NCBI GenBank assembly: GCA_018067325.1
Contig: JAGPUU010000110.1
Location: 1 to 6,781 of the forward strand
Source of the DNA: Amphritea sp.
Lineage (GTDB): Bacteria; Pseudomonadota; Gammaproteobacteria; Pseudomonadales; Balneatricaceae
Direction: 5' to 3'
Length of the DNA: 6,781 bases
Of this stretch, positions 5,569 through 6,781 are shown in pieces. The stretch's first letter is position 1, and each line of letters begins with the position of its first letter. A program made the translations under genes and the position numbers. The notes below the pieces were generated by a model. The model was not told the origin of the DNA. It did no database searches and saw only the letters and a list, made by a program, of their open reading frames with translations.

Positions 5569-6781
5569 ACTCGAAATTAATCTCCGACGGCGAACCTCCT
5601 GGGAAGCAATTGACCTGGGCTTTGCTCTAGCTCGCCGCTGGTTCATGCCTCTCTGGTTGTTATGGCTGGCCAGTGCTGCACCGCTAGGGGTGATGCTGTT
5701 TCTGTTGTTGCACGACCAACTTTGGTTATTGATATTACTGGTGTGGTGGTTCAAGCCCCTCTATGAACCACCGTTGATGTTTTGGATGAGCCGGGCGGTA
5801 TTTGGTGAGCAGCTGTCGGTTAAAACGGTACTACGTCAGTGGTGGACGGTAGTCAGACCTCAGTTATTGCTTAATCTGACTTTTCGCCGATTTAATCCTT
5901 CCCGGTCATTTACCTTGCCGGTGGCTATTCTTGAACAGCTGCGGGGCAAACCTCGACGGGATCGTTTGCGGACGCTGGGGAAAAATCAGCATGCGGCTAC
6001 CTGGTTGACGGTCATCGGCATTCACCTTGAAACCATTCTTGAGACCGCGTTTGTGGCGGTGGTTTTCATGCTGATCCCAGAAGACCTGCGCTGGACCAAT
6101 CTTAACGATCTTATCTTTGCTCCCGGACGGATTGGTGAGTGGCTTCAGTTAGTCGGTGGGCTGTTGTGTATGTCACTGATCGCCCCCTTTTATGTGGCTG
6201 CCGGATTTGCTTTGTATCTGAATCGTCGTAGTGAACTGGAAGGCTGGGATATAGAGATTAATTTTCGCCGGACCAGCGAACGAGTTAAGAATGGCGGTAG
6301 TAAACGGACAGGAAAAGGAGCCCGAAGCCACGCCCGTAACGGTAGTGTCGCTTTACTGCTTGTGGGTCTGTTGGGCTTCATGCTTCCAAGTACGCCCGTT
6401 GAGGCGGCCCAGCCAGTGAGTGCCAGCGATGCTAAACCTATTATCGAAAAGGTGCTTGAGGATGAAGCCTTTGGTCGCTATGAACAGATTCATTATTGGA
6501 GTAAACCAGAGGCTGAAGATGATGCAGACAACAGCTGGTTTATCGACCTGTTAGAGGGATTATTCAAGCGATTGGGTGGTTTCTTTGAGGGTACGGCAGA
6601 GATTGGCAAGATACTGATCTGGATTATCGGAATAGCGTTGGTGGTGTATCTGTTATATCGGGTGGCAGGCAATACGCAATGGTTTAGACGATTCCAGCGA
6701 AGACCTGTACGTGGCGGTAGTAAACAACCGGTTGAGCTCTTTGGTCTGGATCTACGTCCTGAGCAGTTACCGGAAAATTTG
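5555..6781 (+). CDS. DUF4129-type polytopic membrane protein (3' end outside window)
   Basis: 409 residues are visible and the frame is open at the right edge. I place the start at GTG 5555, 14 nt inside the SpoIIM-like gene, because AGGGGGA (5545-5551) precedes it. The product then begins MELDKLEINLRRRTSWEAIDLGFALARRWF, the conserved opening of this family. Residues 32-75 and 155-222 hold the first membrane helices. A basic stretch (239-262) is followed by the hydrophobic segment VALLLVGLLGFML (265-277) and PVEAA, which resembles a signal peptide. An extracytoplasmic segment then carries IIEKVLEDEAFGRYEQIHYW (296-315), typical of DUF4129. A helix at about 351-370 leads to a cytosolic part with VELFGLDLRPEQLPENL (393-409). 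No enzyme motif is seen. In relatives the next genes are DUF4350, a MoxR ATPase and DUF58, so it likely serves that complex. Function unproven. Confidence 0.85.
   Translation, partial: MELDKLEINLRRRTSWEAIDLGFALARRWFMPLWLLWLASAAPLGVMLFLLLHDQLWLLILLVWWFKPLYEPPLMFWMSRAVFGEQLSVKTVLRQWWTVVRPQLLLNLTFRRFNPSRSFTLPVAILEQLRGKPRRDRLRTLGKNQHAATWLTVIGIHLETILETAFVAVVFMLIPEDLRWTNLNDLIFAPGRIGEWLQLVGGLLCMSLIAPFYVAAGFALYLNRRSELEGWDIEINFRRTSERVKNGGSKRTGKGARSHARNGSVALLLVGLLGFMLPSTPVEAAQPVSASDAKPIIEKVLEDEAFGRYEQIHYWSKPEAEDDADNSWFIDLLEGLFKRLGGFFEGTAEIGKILIWIIGIALVVYLLYRVAGNTQWFRRFQRRPVRGGSKQPVELFGLDLRPEQLPENL

Noticed and set aside
5284..5754. Antisense open frame of 156 codons across the SpoIIM/DUF4129 junction.
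   Set aside because: The product is rich in Asn, Gln, Arg and Ser with no recognisable domain. The sense strand is clearly coding through both genes.
6190..6381. Antisense open frame of 63 codons.
   Set aside because: It is a shadow of the DUF4129 protein frame, which continues uninterrupted through this stretch.

Overview
This window looks like a piece of a gammaproteobacterial chromosome, probably a marine heterotroph of the Oceanospirillales/Alteromonadales kind. That placement rests on protein style and moderate base composition, not on any marker gene, so it is tentative. All supported genes lie on the + strand. I see no tRNA, rRNA, CRISPR array, transposase or integrase.

Left part (1-2384): the window opens inside an AT-rich coding end that I do not recognise (1-237). 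Three single-copy 'housekeeping/unknown' genes follow. They are a gamma-glutamylcyclotransferase-like enzyme (474-980), a seven-helix PQ-loop-like membrane protein (1333-1923), and a small His-rich exported protein (1998-2384). The gaps between them are AT-rich. The 352-base gap before the PQ-loop gene holds three consecutive inverted repeats and a six-codon upstream ORF that ends on the start codon of the membrane protein gene.

Right part (2595-6781): a tightly packed operon of four membrane-protein genes begins behind a plausible sigma-70 promoter at 2526-2553. The genes are a zinc-ribbon plus BPSS1780-type membrane protein, an RDD-family protein, a SpoIIM/DUF95-family protein, and a large DUF4129-type protein that starts with GTG and runs off the right edge. 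Spacings are 11 nt, a 4-nt ATGA overlap and a 14-nt overlap, which suggests translational coupling. In many proteobacteria, RDD, SpoIIM-like and DUF4129 genes sit with a DUF4350 gene, a MoxR-type AAA+ ATPase gene and a DUF58 (VWA-like) gene. I expect those just outside the right edge.

Taken together, the operon is best read as the membrane half of a MoxR/DUF58 system: several polytopic proteins plus an extracytoplasmic DUF4129 segment, driven by a cytosolic ATPase that is not in view. The biochemical role of this conserved set is not established, and it is the most interesting content here. Everything else appears to be ordinary chromosomal genes.
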